In this document: positions 1-9,413 of the stretch, piece by piece | Layout of the letters: each line of letters opens with the position of its first letter | Numbering within the stretch: the stretch's first letter is position 1 | Assembly: GCA_000753455.2 (NCBI GenBank) | Contig: LM994670.1 | Coordinates: forward strand, 3,345,250 to 3,409,249 | Origin: Clostridium jeddahitimonense | Lineage (GTDB): Bacteria; Bacillota; Clostridia; Clostridiales; Clostridiaceae | Reading direction: 5' to 3' | Length of the DNA stretch: 64,000 nt | Program-made: the position numbers and the translations under genes | The notes under the pieces: model-generated | Seen by the model: only the letters and a program-made list of their open reading frames with translations | Databases searched by the model: none | What the model was told of the DNA's origin: nothing

Positions 1-1
1 C

Positions 2-544
2 TTATCCGAAGTATCTGTTTAATAAACCTTCGAAAGCTTTTCCGTGTCTAGCTTCATCTTTAGCCATTTCATGAACTGTGTCATGGATAGCATCTAAGTT
101 AGCAATCTTAGCTCTCTTAGCTAAATCGAATTTACCTTCAGTAGCTCCGTTTTCTGCAGCGATTCTTAATTCTAAGTTCTTCTTAGTTGAGCTTGTAACA
201 ACTTCTCCTAATAATTCAGCAAACTTAGCTGCATGTTCTGCTTCTTCTAAAGCTGCTTTTTCCCAGTAAAGACCGATTTCTGGGTAACCTTCTCTATGTG
301 CTACTCTTGACATTGCTAAATACATTCCTACTTCACAACATTCTCCTTCAAAGTTAGCTCTTAAGTCAGCCATTATATCTTCTGGTGATCCTTGTGCAAC
401 TCCTACTTCGTGCTCACAAGCCCACATTAAGTTTCCTTCTTGAACTTTAAATTTATCAGCTCCAACACCACATAATGGACATACTTCTGGTGCAACTTCT
501 CCTTCATGAACATATCCACATACTGTACATACAAACTTCTTCAT
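2..544 (-). CDS. Reverse rubrerythrin (rubredoxin domain first)
   Basis: A 180-residue non-haem iron protein of the rubrerythrin family. An N-terminal rubredoxin-like iron site is seen as C6-x2-C9 and C22-x2-C25, followed by a four-helix diiron domain with the expected Glu and His residues (GECCE, EEAEH, DEARH). Having the rubredoxin domain first is the 'reverse' order; family members in clostridia work as NADH-dependent peroxidases and oxygen-detoxifying enzymes with rubredoxin partners. The ATG follows AGGAGG at 552-557. The gene stands alone, with its own promoter about 110 bp upstream and a PerR-like palindrome inside that promoter, so peroxide control is likely. The stop lies at the left edge, so downstream genes cannot be seen. 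Confidence 0.93.
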   Translation of the reverse strand: MKKFVCTVCGYVHEGEVAPEVCPLCGVGADKFKVQEGNLMWACEHEVGVAQGSPEDIMADLRANFEGECCEVGMYLAMSRVAHREGYPEIGLYWEKAALEEAEHAAKFAELLGEVVTSSTKKNLELRIAAENGATEGKFDLAKRAKIANLDAIHDTVHEMAKDEARHGKAFEGLLNRYFG

Positions 545-651
545 AATTAAATCCTCCTATTGATTCAAACATTTATTTATATATTTCTAATATCTTATAC
601 TCTTTATCTTATAGTTTTAATCTGCAGTGCTTAATGCACCTTACATTTATT

Positions 652-679
652 ATTATATAATAATTATTATTAATTGCAA
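652..679 (-). promoter_or_regulatory. Sigma-A promoter of the rubrerythrin gene
   Basis: On the minus strand, TTGCAA (674-679) is followed after 16 bases by a perfect TATAAT (652-657). The start of transcription would lie near 645, giving a leader of about 100 nt. The spacer holds the PerR-like palindrome at 655-669. Confidence 0.75.
655..669. promoter_or_regulatory. PerR-box-like operator
   Basis: ATATAATAATTATTA matches 12 of the 14 specified positions of the PerR box TTATAATNATTATAA. It overlaps the spacer and -10 of the rubrerythrin promoter, the place expected for a repressor. PerR control of rubrerythrin-type genes is established in clostridia; binding here is inferred. The sequence is AT-rich, so chance similarity is possible. 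Confidence 0.55.
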
Positions 680-725
680 GCCTTTTTTTAAAATTTTTTT
701 ATTATTTTTTCATTTTTCTTCTAAT

Positions 726-809
726 TGATAACAAGTATCAATTATTGATATAACTTACTTTACATATTTCTTCTTTGACATTTCTTATCAAATGATAATA
801 TTATCATTT
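726..809. promoter_or_regulatory. TGATA/TATCA palindromes upstream of rubrerythrin
   Basis: Two dyads lie here: TGATAACAAGTATCA (about 726-740) and the perfect 20-bp palindrome AAATGATAATATTATCATTT (790-809). Both are built from TGATA and TATCA half sites, like Fur-family operators. They sit between the rubrerythrin promoter and the terminator of the kinase gene. No gene uses them on the plus strand. Confidence 0.35.
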
Positions 810-820
810 ACTCAAAATAA

Positions 821-849
821 AATACTACTAGTAATTTACTAGTAGTATT
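821..849 (-). terminator. Terminator after the two-component operon
   Basis: A long inverted repeat, AATACTACTAGTAA (821-834) and its complement (836-849), is flanked by T-rich sequence on both sides. It lies about 100 bp past the kinase stop and is the likely end of that transcript. Confidence 0.6.
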
Positions 850-942
850 TTATTTATATTTTTACTCTTTTATTATCTAATAGTAATTATTACTTAATAA
901 TAAGCTTGTGTTTTTTTAACTGACTTTTTGTAGTATCACACT

Positions 943-3180
943 TTAATCACATTTCAATACTATTATTGATTTAAATAAATCTCCGTCTATCTCTATCTCA
1001 AAATTTCCTCCATGAAGCTCTACTATACTCTTTGCTATAGCAAGCCCTAATCCTGAACCTTCGCTAGTACGCGCTTCATCTGCTCTCTTAAATCTTTCTG
1101 TTATCTCATTAACATCAAAGTTTAATTCATAGGCAGCAATATTTTTCATTACTATTTTTACATTTTCATCTTCTTTAATAACATCTATATATACTCTAGT
1201 GTTAGTAAGTGAGTATTTTATAACATTTGAAATTAAATTTTCAAAAACTCTATATAACCTCTTTCCATCACCTTTAATATATATCTTTTCTTCTGGAGTA
1301 TTTACTTTTAAGTTCAATCCATTCTGACTTATTCTCTCATCATTCTCACCTAGTACTTGTTTAAGCAATTGAACTATTTCAATTTTTTCAACATTTAATT
1401 CCATTGCTCCACTAGCAGCTTTTGATGCTTCAAATAAATCTTCAATTAACACTTTTAATCTCTGCGCCTTATTATCAAGTACATTAATGTAATCCCTCGC
1501 CTCTTCCGGCTCTATATTTTCTCTCTTTAAAAGATCAATATAATTTATTATTGAAGTTAATGGTGTCTTTAAATCATGAGATACGTTTGTTATAAGCTCT
1601 GTCTTCATTCTTTCACTTTTAACTTCCTTCTGAATAGATTCTCTTAAGCCTTCTTTCATATTATTGATATTATGAGCTAAGTCTGTAAATCTTCCTTGAC
1701 CTTTTTCTTCAATCTTATAAGTTAATCTTCCTTCAGCCCCATCTTTAGCTCCATCCATTATCTTTTCTAAATATGCTAACTTTTTAAGCCCTACTACAAT
1801 AAATACTATTGTAAGTATTATTCCTGCAATAAAGAATATCCAAAACAAGTCCCAGAATACTGCTGCCATAAATAATAATATTCCACCTATAGCTCCATAT
1901 ATTAAAAACATTAATAAAATACTTCTAAATATTGATCCATTTTTCATTAATACTTGAAGGTTATCCCATAACTTTTTACTGATATTATTTTTTAATAAAG
2001 TTCCATCTTTATAGTTTGAATATAAGTCTTTAAATATCAGATACCATATAGCCAAAAGAATTGACATAGATATAATTCCTCTAACTGTTAATCTTGAAAT
2101 ATATCCGCTATAATAATATCCATGTCTACTCACTAACCAAACTAGCCATGATAATATTCCCGCTCCAACCTTATATTCTATCGGATATTTTTTTATCTTA
2201 CTTAAAATATTATTTATATATAAACTATCAAGTTTCTTCTTTTTTAATATATTTAATATTACTGCACTCATTAATAATGCAATACTTAATATTAACATAT
2301 TTCCTAAAAGTCTATTTCTGTTACTTATTAAATCATTCCACACACTATATATTGAATCACCTTTAACAATCTGCTTCGGCATCCATACATATATTGTAAT
2401 ATCATGATTTTTTGCTGTATTATTTATATAATTATAGCTAGTGCTTACTTCTGTTTCAGTATCGTAATATTTATATTCATATGAATAATAATTATATAAA
2501 TCTTTTTCTTTAACTGCTTTTCCTTCTACAAACATATCAACTGTTACATTCCCATTTGGCGAAATATTTACAGTTTCAAAAAATCTACCATTAGCCTTTA
2601 GACTTCCAATATCATTTTGTTCATTAATAATCCACTTCTTAGTAGTTTCATCATAAGCGCTAAAATTAAGATTTTTATAAGAACTTAACTCATTACTTAA
2701 ATTATTATAACTATTAATTTTTCTTTCTATTATATATGCTGTAAACTCTTCTTCAGTAAGATTGTATTTCTCTCTAACTTTTTGTTCTTCCTCTTCTAAC
2801 CTTTTTTCTCTAGCATCATATTCTAAGTCATTGAAACTGTTGCTGTTATATAAATTGTTAATAGCATCATCAATCTCACTATTAATCTTCTCTTCAATCT
2901 CAGCTCTACATATATCCATATCATTTGCCGTTATATTATTTACATTCTTAATATAGTCTTCTGACTTATAATATAATGCGTAGTCAATAGCACTTCGAAC
3001 GTAACTATCTATTTCATTATACATATCTGTTCTTAAAAATTTATCCTTTGGAGATATATATTTTAAGTTATCCTTAATATCAAATACTGATAAAATTATT
3101 GTTGATACTAATATAAAGATTAATATATATATTATAAAACTTGAGTACTTGCTTTTAATACTTTTCAATTTTGTATCCAA
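943..3180 (-). CDS. Membrane sensor histidine kinase
   Basis: A 745-residue sensor kinase, partner of the response regulator just upstream. Visible parts: membrane segment about 13-33, a large outer domain about 35-285 rich in charged helices, then several further membrane segments (about 293-312, 338-350, 363-383, 418-465), a short HAMP-like linker, the HisKA phosphoacceptor box with H535 in NVSHDLKTPL, an N box (ENLISNVIKY, about 647-656) and a G box (GSGLGLA, about 708-714). The multi-membrane-segment middle is unusual beside simple two-pass VanS-like kinases. The start overlaps the regulator stop by 26 bases, so the pair is translationally coupled. The signal sensed cannot be told from sequence; no obvious target gene is adjacent. 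Confidence 0.9.
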   Translation of the reverse strand: MDTKLKSIKSKYSSFIIYILIFILVSTIILSVFDIKDNLKYISPKDKFLRTDMYNEIDSYVRSAIDYALYYKSEDYIKNVNNITANDMDICRAEIEEKINSEIDDAINNLYNSNSFNDLEYDAREKRLEEEEQKVREKYNLTEEEFTAYIIERKINSYNNLSNELSSYKNLNFSAYDETTKKWIINEQNDIGSLKANGRFFETVNISPNGNVTVDMFVEGKAVKEKDLYNYYSYEYKYYDTETEVSTSYNYINNTAKNHDITIYVWMPKQIVKGDSIYSVWNDLISNRNRLLGNMLILSIALLMSAVILNILKKKKLDSLYINNILSKIKKYPIEYKVGAGILSWLVWLVSRHGYYYSGYISRLTVRGIISMSILLAIWYLIFKDLYSNYKDGTLLKNNISKKLWDNLQVLMKNGSIFRSILLMFLIYGAIGGILLFMAAVFWDLFWIFFIAGIILTIVFIVVGLKKLAYLEKIMDGAKDGAEGRLTYKIEEKGQGRFTDLAHNINNMKEGLRESIQKEVKSERMKTELITNVSHDLKTPLTSIINYIDLLKRENIEPEEARDYINVLDNKAQRLKVLIEDLFEASKAASGAMELNVEKIEIVQLLKQVLGENDERISQNGLNLKVNTPEEKIYIKGDGKRLYRVFENLISNVIKYSLTNTRVYIDVIKEDENVKIVMKNIAAYELNFDVNEITERFKRADEARTSEGSGLGLAIAKSIVELHGGNFEIEIDGDLFKSIIVLKCD

Positions 3181-3868
3181 TTCCCCACACCACCTTTAAA
3201 TATTTTGGATCTTTAGGATTAATCTCAATTTTTTCTCTAATTCTTCTAATATGAACCGCTACTGTATTTTCAGCATTGTAGCTTGGTTCCTTCCATACCT
3301 TTTCATATATTTCATCTATTGAAAATACTCTTCCCTGATTTCTTAAAAGCAGTTCTAGTATTCCAAACTCCGTAGCTGTAACTTTAATTACCTCTCCATC
3401 TACTATTACTTCTTTAGTATCAAGATTCAGCGACAAACCTCCACTACCAATTATTGAATTAGACTCTTCCTTTTGTTGTGATACTCCAAAATTTCCAAGC
3501 ATAGTATATCTTCTAAGCTGTGATTTAACTCTAGCTATCATTTCTAATGGATTAAAAGGCTTAGTTATATAATCATCTGCCCCCATATTTAGCCCTAATA
3601 TTTTATCTGTATCCTCTGACTTTGCCGATATTAATATAATAGGAATATTCTTCTCTTCTCTTATCTTCATAGTTGTTCTAAGTCCATCCATCTTAGGCAT
3701 CATTATATCCATCAAAATTAGATGTACTTCATTTTCCATTAAAGCTTCTATAGCTTGAATTCCATCATATGCCTTAATTACATTAATACCTTCATTTCTT
3801 AAATATATATCAATTGCATCAACAATCTCCTTATCATCATCAACTACTAAAACATTACTTTTTACCAA
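3155..3868 (-). CDS. OmpR-family response regulator
   Basis: A 237-residue regulator: receiver domain with acidic pocket D10-D12, phosphoacceptor D54 (LILMDIMMP) and the conserved lysine in ITKPF, then a C-terminal winged helix ending in VVWGIGYKIE. It should be phosphorylated by the overlapping kinase and bind DNA. The start chosen is TTG at 3868, behind AAGGGG; no in-frame ATG lies close enough before the receiver domain. A 9-bp inverted repeat 56 bases upstream is a possible autoregulatory site. Confidence 0.92.
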   Translation of the reverse strand: MVKSNVLVVDDDKEIVDAIDIYLRNEGINVIKAYDGIQAIEALMENEVHLILMDIMMPKMDGLRTTMKIREEKNIPIILISAKSEDTDKILGLNMGADDYITKPFNPLEMIARVKSQLRRYTMLGNFGVSQQKEESNSIIGSGGLSLNLDTKEVIVDGEVIKVTATEFGILELLLRNQGRVFSIDEIYEKVWKEPSYNAENTVAVHIRRIREKIEINPKDPKYLKVVWGIGYKIEKY

Positions 3869-3923
3869 TTTAATTCAACCCCTTAAGTGAAATTCTAAAT
3901 TTTATATTTAGTTAATTAAACTT

Positions 3924-3950
3924 ACATCTCATGAAATATGAATGAGATGT
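3924..3950. promoter_or_regulatory. Inverted repeat upstream of the response regulator
   Basis: ACATCTCAT (3924-3932) and ATGAGATGT (3942-3950) form 9-bp perfect arms around a 9-base gap. No T run follows, so it looks more like an operator than a terminator. The rest of the gap 3869-4086 shows no gene. Confidence 0.4.
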
Positions 3951-4086
3951 TTCCACTAGTAATTATAACACGTTTTTCTCAATCCTATATTTATATACTA
4001 CTTCATAAGTTTTACAAAAGGCTTTTATAAATATTACGTTTTTCTTAAAAGTTACGGATTCGCTTCACAACTAATTTTTTCAAAAC

Positions 4087-4114
4087 AAAAAGTCCAGCAA
4101 TTGCTGAACTTTTT
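4087..4114 (-). terminator. Terminator of the nucleoside transporter gene
   Basis: AAAAAGTCCAGCAA pairs with TTGCTGAACTTTTT. The single imperfect pair becomes G-U on the minus-strand RNA, and a T run follows, so it fits transcription from the nupC-like gene. Confidence 0.8.
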
Positions 4115-4196
4115 TATATTTAATATCAAATTTTTTTAACTTTAGAAAGCATTGCCTTTAAATATATATAACATTTCTCTTCACCAAAGTTTAATT

Positions 4197-5405
4197 CTAT
4201 ATGCTTATTAATAATCCTGCTATTGTTGCACTTAAAAGATTACAAAGCGTACCTGCTGCTACAGCCTTCCATCCTAAACGTGCAATATCATGTTTTCTAT
4301 TTGGAGCCATGCCCCCAATTCCACCAATAAGTATCGCTATTGATGAAATGTTAGCAAACCCACATAGTGAGAATGTAACTATGGCTACTGTTTTAGCTGA
4401 TAGAGTTCCCATTAATGGTGACAAACTAGTAAATGCTACAAATTCATTTAATATTACTTTTTGACCTATTAATGAACCCGCAGTTACAGCCTCATTCCAA
4501 GGTACCCCAATTACAGCTGCCACTGGTGAGAATATATATCCTAATATAGTTTGCAAGCTTAAGTCTGCAAAACCAAACCAGCCTCCAATCCATCCAATTA
4601 GTCCATTTACTAAAGCTATTAATGCTACAAATGCTAAAAGAATTGCAGCTATATTAAGTACTAACCCTAATCCATCTATAGCTCCTTTTGCTGCAGCATC
4701 AACAACATTAGCAGAATCATCTTTTACCATCTCTATTTCATTATTTACTTCTGCTTCTTTAATTTCTGGTAGTATTATTTTTGATATTACTAGCCCTGCT
4801 GGAGCAGCCATAAAGCTTGCAGATACAAGATACTCTATAGGAATCCCAAGTAATGAATATCCAACTAATATAGATCCTGATACTGATGCAAGGCCTCCGA
4901 CCATTACTGTAAAAAGCTCTGACTCAGTTAATTTTCCAACATATGGTTTTATTAAAAGTGGTGCCTCTGTTTGCCCTAAAAATATATTAGCTGAAGCAGA
5001 TATTGTTTCTAGTTTTGATGTTCCTAGAAGTTTTGCTAATCCACCTCCAATTATTTTTATAACGAATTGCATAACTCCCAAATAATATAATATAGAAACT
5101 ATTGCTGATATAAAAATAATTACAGATAATACATTAACAGCAAATATACTACCATCTTTAGATAATGAACCAAAAATAAAACTTACACCTTCATTAGCAT
5201 AATTTATTACTGATTGAACTCCTAATGCAACTTTTCCTAAAACGTATTTACCAACACTCCATTTTAGTGCTATAACAGCAAATCCAAATTGTATTAAAAA
5301 ACCTATTATAACAGTTCTCCAATTAATTTTTTTCTTATTATTAGATAATAAGAAAGCTACTAAAAAAATAAAAATAATTCCTAATATACTATTTAAAATT
5401 GCCAT
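4197..5405 (-). CDS. NupC-family concentrative nucleoside transporter
   Basis: About 402 residues, hydrophobic throughout, with CNT family signatures: GQTEAPLLIKPY in the first half and the NEFVAFTSL and GFANISSIAI stretches in the second. Such proteins import nucleosides with Na+ or H+. The reading frame is open eight codons further up, but ATG 5405 is preferred because AGGAAGAGGAG lies directly before it and the upstream ATG has no ribosome site. It stands alone and ends in its own terminator. Which nucleosides it carries cannot be told. Confidence 0.9.
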   Translation of the reverse strand: MAILNSILGIIFIFLVAFLLSNNKKKINWRTVIIGFLIQFGFAVIALKWSVGKYVLGKVALGVQSVINYANEGVSFIFGSLSKDGSIFAVNVLSVIIFISAIVSILYYLGVMQFVIKIIGGGLAKLLGTSKLETISASANIFLGQTEAPLLIKPYVGKLTESELFTVMVGGLASVSGSILVGYSLLGIPIEYLVSASFMAAPAGLVISKIILPEIKEAEVNNEIEMVKDDSANVVDAAAKGAIDGLGLVLNIAAILLAFVALIALVNGLIGWIGGWFGFADLSLQTILGYIFSPVAAVIGVPWNEAVTAGSLIGQKVILNEFVAFTSLSPLMGTLSAKTVAIVTFSLCGFANISSIAILIGGIGGMAPNRKHDIARLGWKAVAAGTLCNLLSATIAGLLISI

Positions 5406-5472
5406 AGTATCTCCTCTTCCTTTGTACAAAATTATTTAAGATTAGTATTTGCAAATACTAATGTTAATATAC

Positions 5473-5835
5473 CTATCTAACTTCTTTTCCAAATGGCATT
5501 AATGATAGTTTAGCTAACTTTAAACTCTGTGCCGCGAATGGTATTCCAACTATTGTTATACATAAAAGTAGTGCACTTATAAGATTTGCTATACATAACT
5601 CAAATCCACCAAATATTAACCAAAGTATATTTAAAACAAGGCTGGTCCCACTGTCGCTTACTGTTATAACTTCCTTTCCAAAAGGCGCAAATTGTAACTT
5701 AGCCATTTTGAAGCATTGCTTACCTACCGGTATTCCAACTATAGTTATACACCACAATATCCCTGTGAATATCCATCCTATCGCCCCAAATAATCCACCA
5801 AATATCATCCATATTATATTTCCTAAACAACTCAT
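5473..5835 (-). CDS. YccF-domain inner membrane protein
   Basis: A small membrane protein of about 120 residues with two copies of the YccF motif: NIIWMIFGGLFGAIGW with TIVGIPVGKQCFKMAKL, and NILWLIFGGFELCI with TIVGIPFAAQSLKLAKL. Each ends in PFGKEV, so the protein is an internal duplication. The function of the family is unknown. ATG 5835 follows AGGAGGTG; an in-frame ATG 14 codons upstream has no ribosome site. It lies 67 bases from the transporter start. Confidence 0.8.
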   Translation of the reverse strand: MSCLGNIIWMIFGGLFGAIGWIFTGILWCITIVGIPVGKQCFKMAKLQFAPFGKEVITVSDSGTSLVLNILWLIFGGFELCIANLISALLLCITIVGIPFAAQSLKLAKLSLMPFGKEVR

Positions 5836-5967
5836 CTTTTCACCTCCTATTTTGTTAATAAAATTTTTACAAAACATTTTCTATTATATAAGTTTTTATT
5901 TTAATATCAATAAGTTTATTATATGGTAATTTATTCCACGATCCATCCTATAAGTTATCACATTTCC

Positions 5968-5997
5968 TTGACTATAATATAATATATGATATATAAT
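5968..5997 (+). promoter_or_regulatory. Promoter of the leuS leader
   Basis: TTGACT (5968-5973), 18 bases, TATAAT (5992-5997). Transcription would begin near 6005 and produce a leader of about 535 nt before leuS. Confidence 0.65.
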
Positions 5998-6185
5998 TTA
6001 TGAAAGTAATATTAAAAATATATAATAGTATATGCAAAGATAAGGAGTAGTACTGTATAATTTAATCTTAAGAGAGCTATCGGTTGGTGTAAGATAGTGA
6101 TGAATGTATAGGAACTTGCCTTGGAGCTTACTTGTCAAAAGCAAGTACGGAGTCCCCGTTATGGATTTAAGTGAAAACTTTTTTT

Positions 6186-6314
6186 AATTATTAATTAAAA
6201 ATGAAAAATTTTGAATTAATGATAAAACTCTAAAGAGTTTTTTAAATTATCTTTCAGAAATTCTCAAAAGAATTTCTTCCTTAATTTTTCATTATACATT
6301 TCTAATTATTAATT
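6186..6314. repeat. AT-rich inverted-repeat element A inside the T-box leader
   Basis: Imperfect terminal inverted repeats, AATTATTAATTAAAAATG..AAAAATT on the left (6186-6210) and the complement of 6283-6314 on the right, enclose two hairpins: AAAACTC/GAGTTTT (6224-6241) and AGAAATTCT/AGAATTTCT (6256-6277). Size and layout resemble a small non-autonomous palindromic element. It codes for nothing. Confidence 0.55.
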
Positions 6315-6344
6315 GTTTTAATAAGAGTGGTACCGCGAAACAAT

Positions 6345-6380
6345 GCCTTTCGTCTCTTAATTGAGATGAGGGCTTTTTTT
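6345..6380 (+). terminator. T-box regulated terminator
   Basis: GCCTTTCGTCTC (6345-6356) pairs, with G-U pairs, with GAGATGAGGGC (6363-6373), followed by a run of T. The 5' half can instead pair with the T-box region to form the antiterminator. Confidence 0.85.
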
Positions 6381-6384
6381 ATTT

Positions 6385-6522
6385 TAATTAACAATTAACA
6401 GTTAAGAGTTAAAAATTATTGATAAAACTGCCATGCAGTTTTTAAAATTATAATCTTAAAAGTCAGCTTTACTGATCTTTTTACACTAACTATTATCTAT
6501 TAATTATTAACTATTAACTAGT
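6385..6522. repeat. AT-rich inverted-repeat element B before leuS
   Basis: It has the same layout as element A: AT-rich ends TTAATTAACAATTAACAG (left) and TTAATTATTAACTATTAACT (right) that are complementary, and two inner hairpins, AAAACTGC/GCAGTTTT (6424-6441) and AAAGTCAG/CTGATCTTT. Both elements share TGATAAAACT before hairpin 1 and an AAATTAT-type tail after it. It lies between the terminator and the leuS ribosome site. Confidence 0.5.
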
Positions 6523-6539
6523 TTTAGGAGGTTTTAAAT

Positions 6540-8990
6540 ATGAGTAACTACGGAACTGCCATCGATAAAAAATGGCAAAATAAGTGGGAAGAAACAGAAC
6601 TTTATAAATTTAATCCTGATAACGAAGGTGAAAAGCTTTATGTTTTAGAGATGTTCTCTTATCCATCAGGAAGCCAATTACATGCTGGTCACTGGTTTAA
6701 TTATGGACCTGTTGATTCATGGGCAAGATTAAAAAAGATGCAAGGCTACAACGTATTCCAACCAATGGGATTTGATGCCTTTGGATTACCAGCTGAAAAC
6801 TTTGCAATTAAAACAGGTATCCATCCTTGGGATTCTACTGAAAAGAATATCAAGACTATGGAAGAACAATTAAAAGCAATGGGTGCAATGTTTAACTGGG
6901 AAAATGAAGTTATAACTTGTACTCCTGAATATTATAAATGGACTCAATGGGTATTCTTACAATTATTAAAGAATGGATTAGCTTACAGAAAGAAAGCTCC
7001 TGTAAACTGGTGTCCATCTTGTAATACAGTTTTAGCTAACGAGCAAGTTCTTGACGGTGCTTGTGAAAGATGTTCAACTGAAGTTACTAAGAAAGACTTA
7101 ACTCAATGGTTCTTCAAAATAACTGAATATGCTGATGAGCTATTAGAAAAATTAGATACTTTAGATTGGCCTGAAAAGACAGTTGCTATGCAAAAACATT
7201 GGATTGGAAAATCTACTGGTGCTGAAGTTACTTTCAATGTTAAGGATTCAGATCTTAGCTTTGATGTATTCACAACTAGAGTTGATACTTTAAATGGTGT
7301 TACTTATGTTGTTTTAGCTCCTGAAAATGAATTAGTAGACAAATTAACTACTGCTGAAAATAAAGATGCAGTTGAAGAATATAAAGATGCAGCTAAAAAG
7401 CAATCTGATATAGAAAGACAATCTCTATCAAGAGAAAAAACTGGTGTATTCACTGGCTCATATGCTATAAATCCTATAAATGGTAAAGAGGTTCCAATAT
7501 GGGTTGGTGACTACGTACTTGCAACTTACGGTACTGGTGCTGTTATGGCTGTTCCTGCTCACGATGAAAGAGACTTTGCTTTTGCTACTAAATTCAACTT
7601 ACCAATAGAGAGAGTTATAGTAAGTAAAAAAGGTGAAGAAATAGAACTTCCATACTGTGAATATGGAAAACTAGTTAACTCTGGTGAATTTGATGGCTTA
7701 ACTACTGAAGAAGCTAAAGAAGCTATAGTTGCAAAACTTGCTGAAAATAACTTAGGTACTGCTAAAGTTAATTACAGATTAAGAGACTGGTTAGTTTCAA
7801 GACAAAGATATTGGGGTGCACCAATTCCAATAATCTACTGTGAAGATTGTGGTGCTGTTCCAGTTCCAGAAAAGGATCTTCCAGTTCAATTACCTTACAA
7901 CGTAGAATTTGCTCCAGATGGTAAGTCACCACTTGCTAAGTGTGAAGAGTTTGTAAACACAACTTGCCCTTGCTGTGGTAAGCCTGCTAAGAGAGAAGTT
8001 GATACTTTAGATACATTCGTATGTTCATCTTGGTATCAAATGAGATATGTAGATAATAAAAATACTGAAAAAGCATTCGATAAAGAATTAGTAGATAAGA
8101 TGCTTCCAGTTGACAAATATGTTGGTGGACCAGAGCATGCTTGTATGCATTTATTATATGCAAGATTTATAACTAAAGCTTTAAGAGATATGGGTTACTT
8201 AAGCTTTGATGAACCATTCAAGAGCTTAACTCACCAAGGACTTATCTTAGGACCAGATGGATTAAAGATGTCTAAATCTAAAGGAAATACTATATCTCCA
8301 GACGATTATATTAAAGAATATGGTGCAGATGTATTTAGAATGTATCTAATGTTTGGATTTGCTTACACAGAAGGTGGGGCTTGGAGTGATGACGGTATTA
8401 AGTCAGTAGCTAGATTTGTTGATAGAATCGAAAGATACCTTGATATGTGTAGAGAAGCTATACAATCTGGAGAAAACAACAAAACTACAATGGATAAAGC
8501 TGAGAAAGAATTAAACTTCTGGTTAAACAACGCTATTAAGGGAGTCACTGAAGATGCTGATAAGATGCAATTCAATACTGCTATAGCAAGAATGATGGAA
8601 TTCATAAACGCTTTATCTAAGTATACTAAGGAAGAAGTTAAAAACTTAGACTTCTTAAACACTGTTTGCGAAAACTTCATTAAGATTTTAGCTCCATTCG
8701 CTCCTCACTTTGCTGAAGAACAATGGTCATTATTAACTGATAAATATTCAGTATTTAACGAAGCTTGGCCAATATATGATGCTAAAGCTCTTGTTAAAGA
8801 TGAAATAGAAATAGCCATCCAAGTTAATGGTAAGATAAAAAACAGAATTAATGTTGCCTCTGATTTAGATGAAGAAGGAATTAAGGCTGCTGCATTAGCT
8901 GATGAGGCTATAGTTGCTGCTACTGAAGGCAAAAATATAGTTAAGGTTATTGTTATAAAAGGAAGACTTGTTAATATAGTTGTTAAATAA
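6540..8990 (+). CDS. leuS: Leucyl-tRNA synthetase
   Basis: An 816-residue class I synthetase of normal bacterial length that charges tRNA-Leu in the cytosol. The HIGH motif appears as HAGHWF near residue 47 and KMSKS at about 576-580 (LKMSKSKGN). The CP1 editing domain with [16 protein letters not shown] lies near 325-345, and a zinc-like CPSC...CERC cluster near 160-178. The ATG follows AGGAGG by 8 bases. Expression is controlled by the T-box leader. Confidence 0.98.
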   Translation: MSNYGTAIDKKWQNKWEETELYKFNPDNEGEKLYVLEMFSYPSGSQLHAGHWFNYGPVDSWARLKKMQGYNVFQPMGFDAFGLPAENFAIKTGIHPWDSTEKNIKTMEEQLKAMGAMFNWENEVITCTPEYYKWTQWVFLQLLKNGLAYRKKAPVNWCPSCNTVLANEQVLDGACERCSTEVTKKDLTQWFFKITEYADELLEKLDTLDWPEKTVAMQKHWIGKSTGAEVTFNVKDSDLSFDVFTTRVDTLNGVTYVVLAPENELVDKLTTAENKDAVEEYKDAAKKQSDIERQSLSREKTGVFTGSYAINPINGKEVPIWVGDYVLATYGTGAVMAVPAHDERDFAFATKFNLPIERVIVSKKGEEIELPYCEYGKLVNSGEFDGLTTEEAKEAIVAKLAENNLGTAKVNYRLRDWLVSRQRYWGAPIPIIYCEDCGAVPVPEKDLPVQLPYNVEFAPDGKSPLAKCEEFVNTTCPCCGKPAKREVDTLDTFVCSSWYQMRYVDNKNTEKAFDKELVDKMLPVDKYVGGPEHACMHLLYARFITKALRDMGYLSFDEPFKSLTHQGLILGPDGLKMSKSKGNTISPDDYIKEYGADVFRMYLMFGFAYTEGGAWSDDGIKSVARFVDRIERYLDMCREAIQSGENNKTTMDKAEKELNFWLNNAIKGVTEDADKMQFNTAIARMMEFINALSKYTKEEVKNLDFLNTVCENFIKILAPFAPHFAEEQWSLLTDKYSVFNEAWPIYDAKALVKDEIEIAIQVNGKIKNRINVASDLDEEGIKAAALADEAIVAATEGKNIVKVIVIKGRLVNIVVK

Positions 8991-9007
8991 TTTTATAATA
9001 ATCTTCT

Positions 9008-9033
9008 GAGCTGAAGTAATACTACTTCGGCTC
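9008..9033 (+). terminator. Terminator of leuS
   Basis: GAGCTGAAGTA (9008-9018) pairs with TACTTCGGCTC (9023-9033), followed by ATTTTTATTTTT. Confidence 0.85.
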
Positions 9034-9050
9034 ATTTTTATTTTTAACAA

Positions 9051-9413
9051 CTATTTTAAGCAAAGAATAAGAATAATATTAAATAAATGTAATAAGTTTA
9101 TAAGTGTATAAAATATCAATAATCCTCTACTTGCGATTATTGATATTTTCATTTCCTTCTCATTTGATTCCTTACTTCTAAAATACCAATAATAAAGGAC
9201 GCCACCACAAACTATAATCTTTAAAAAGTATGGTAATGCTCCATCTATTACTGGCGCTAAAAAAATATTAGCTTCTTTAAACATTGTAGGTTCTATAGCT
9301 AAAAGAATTTTTGTGAAGAACAAATCAGATAAATTTAATACATATAATATCCTAAGGTTTACTTTTAATTTATAATATTTATTTTCCATTAAATAATTAT
9401 TTTTTAAAAACAT
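9051..9413 (-). CDS. Small membrane protein, DUF5658-like
   Basis: A 120-residue protein with about three membrane segments. The layout, with LNLSDLFFTKILL followed by an EANIFLAP stretch and then hydrophobic helices, resembles the DUF5658 group, whose function is unknown. The ATG at 9413 has GAGAGAG very close in front; a second in-frame ATG lies eight codons on, so the exact start is unsure. It faces leuS convergently and shares its terminator region. The following 292 bases up to the next gene hold no gene that I can see. Confidence 0.6.
   Translation of the reverse strand: MFLKNNYLMENKYYKLKVNLRILYVLNLSDLFFTKILLAIEPTMFKEANIFLAPVIDGALPYFLKIIVCGGVLYYWYFRSKESNEKEMKISIIASRGLLIFYTLINLLHLFNIILILCLK

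Larger units (their letters stand above)
6040..6380 (+). ncRNA. T-box leader of leuS (leucine specifier CUU)
   Basis: A T-box riboswitch sensing uncharged tRNA-Leu. Stem I features are visible: AGAGAGCT followed by CGGTTGGTG near 6071-6089, and the specifier region GGAACTTGCC (6111-6120), where CTT after GAA is a leucine codon. A further hairpin with arms TACTTG and CAAGTA follows (about 6129-6147). The T-box AGAGTGGTACCGCG is at 6324-6337 and the terminator (6345-6373) ends in seven or more T. The stretch between the stem I/III part and the T-box is unusually long because it contains an AT-rich inverted-repeat element at 6186-6314. Confidence 0.9.
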
